64,000 nt of DNA, taken from Azospirillaceae bacterium. GTDB taxonomy: Bacteria; Pseudomonadota; Alphaproteobacteria; Azospirillales; Azospirillaceae. A model generated the notes under the pieces. The model searched no databases. It was not told the DNA's origin and saw nothing but the letters and a program-made list of their open reading frames with translations. The stretch covers positions 1 through 64,000 of the forward strand of contig JANQJV010000277.1 in NCBI GenBank assembly GCA_028281465.1, read 5' to 3'. The translations under genes were made by a program, and so were the position numbers. Position 1 is the stretch's first letter, and each line of letters begins with the position of its first letter. Positions 63,987 through 64,000 of the stretch are shown here, one piece after another.

Positions 63987-64000
63987 ACGCCGAACGCGGC

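Noticed and set aside
27678-63986. Two-partner (FHA-type, type Vb) secretion substrate
   Set aside because: The repeats resemble haemagglutinin-like solenoids, but there is no signal peptide, no N-terminal TPS domain pattern and no TpsB-type pore gene in the window.
27678-63986. Classical RTX substrate of a type I ABC exporter
   Set aside because: Only one or two degenerate GxxGxD-like turns occur near the N-terminus. There is no C-terminal nonapeptide array, and no ABC transporter is present.
1-64000. CRISPR arrays, tRNA or rRNA genes
   Set aside because: I saw no short regularly spaced repeats with unique spacers outside the coding repeats, and no tRNA or rRNA signatures.

Overview
The window is GC-rich DNA from a Gram-negative bacterium. 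Lipoprotein and Sec-type signal peptides, TolC-type outer-membrane factors, a SapC-family protein and an IS3-family remnant suggest a proteobacterium, probably an alphaproteobacterium. That placement is inference, because no rRNA or housekeeping gene is present. Almost the whole window is devoted to two very large predicted surface or secreted proteins and the membrane apparatus that probably handles them.

Layout. (1) 1-306 holds no gene I can support. 307-774 is a decayed IS3-family transposase, and 775-1474 is a frameshifted sulfotransferase pseudogene running into it. (2) 1481-11008 (minus) encodes a 3175-residue mosaic protein: an N-terminal LEPR motif, DUF4347, beta-helix regions, two PPC-like domains, four cadherin repeats and a C-terminal caspase-like (C14) domain with an intact His/Cys dyad. 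(3) 11009-11238 is a divergent promoter region with a perfect 10-bp inverted repeat. (4) 11239-18244 (plus) is a five-gene cassette: secreted protein of unknown function, TolC-type lipoprotein, periplasmic HlyD-type adaptor, GAF-TM-HlyD protein, and an M50 metalloprotease fused to an HlyD-type domain. (5) 18475-27657 (minus, reading right to left) is a second cassette: SapC, TolC-type, HlyD-type, tandem GAF-TM-HlyD, M50-HlyD, then a shortened SecA-like ATPase. (6) 27678 to beyond 63986 (minus) is one open reading frame of at least 12102 codons. It encodes a LEPR-XLL giant repeat protein and lies directly upstream of the SapC cassette on the same strand.

How they may work together (inference). 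The two cassettes are collinear for their four core genes (TolC, HlyD, GAF-HlyD, M50-HlyD), converge tail to tail, and each sits next to one giant protein carrying an N-terminal LEPR motif. Neither cassette contains an ABC transporter, an RND or MFS pump, or a TpsB-type pore, and neither giant has a recognisable signal peptide or a convincing RTX array. The simplest reading is a tripartite-like export or surface-display system. Its inner-membrane part would be an M50-type integral membrane protein with built-in adaptor domains, and its energy could come from the dedicated SecA-like motor encoded once in the pair. This is the most promising candidate for an undescribed system in the window.
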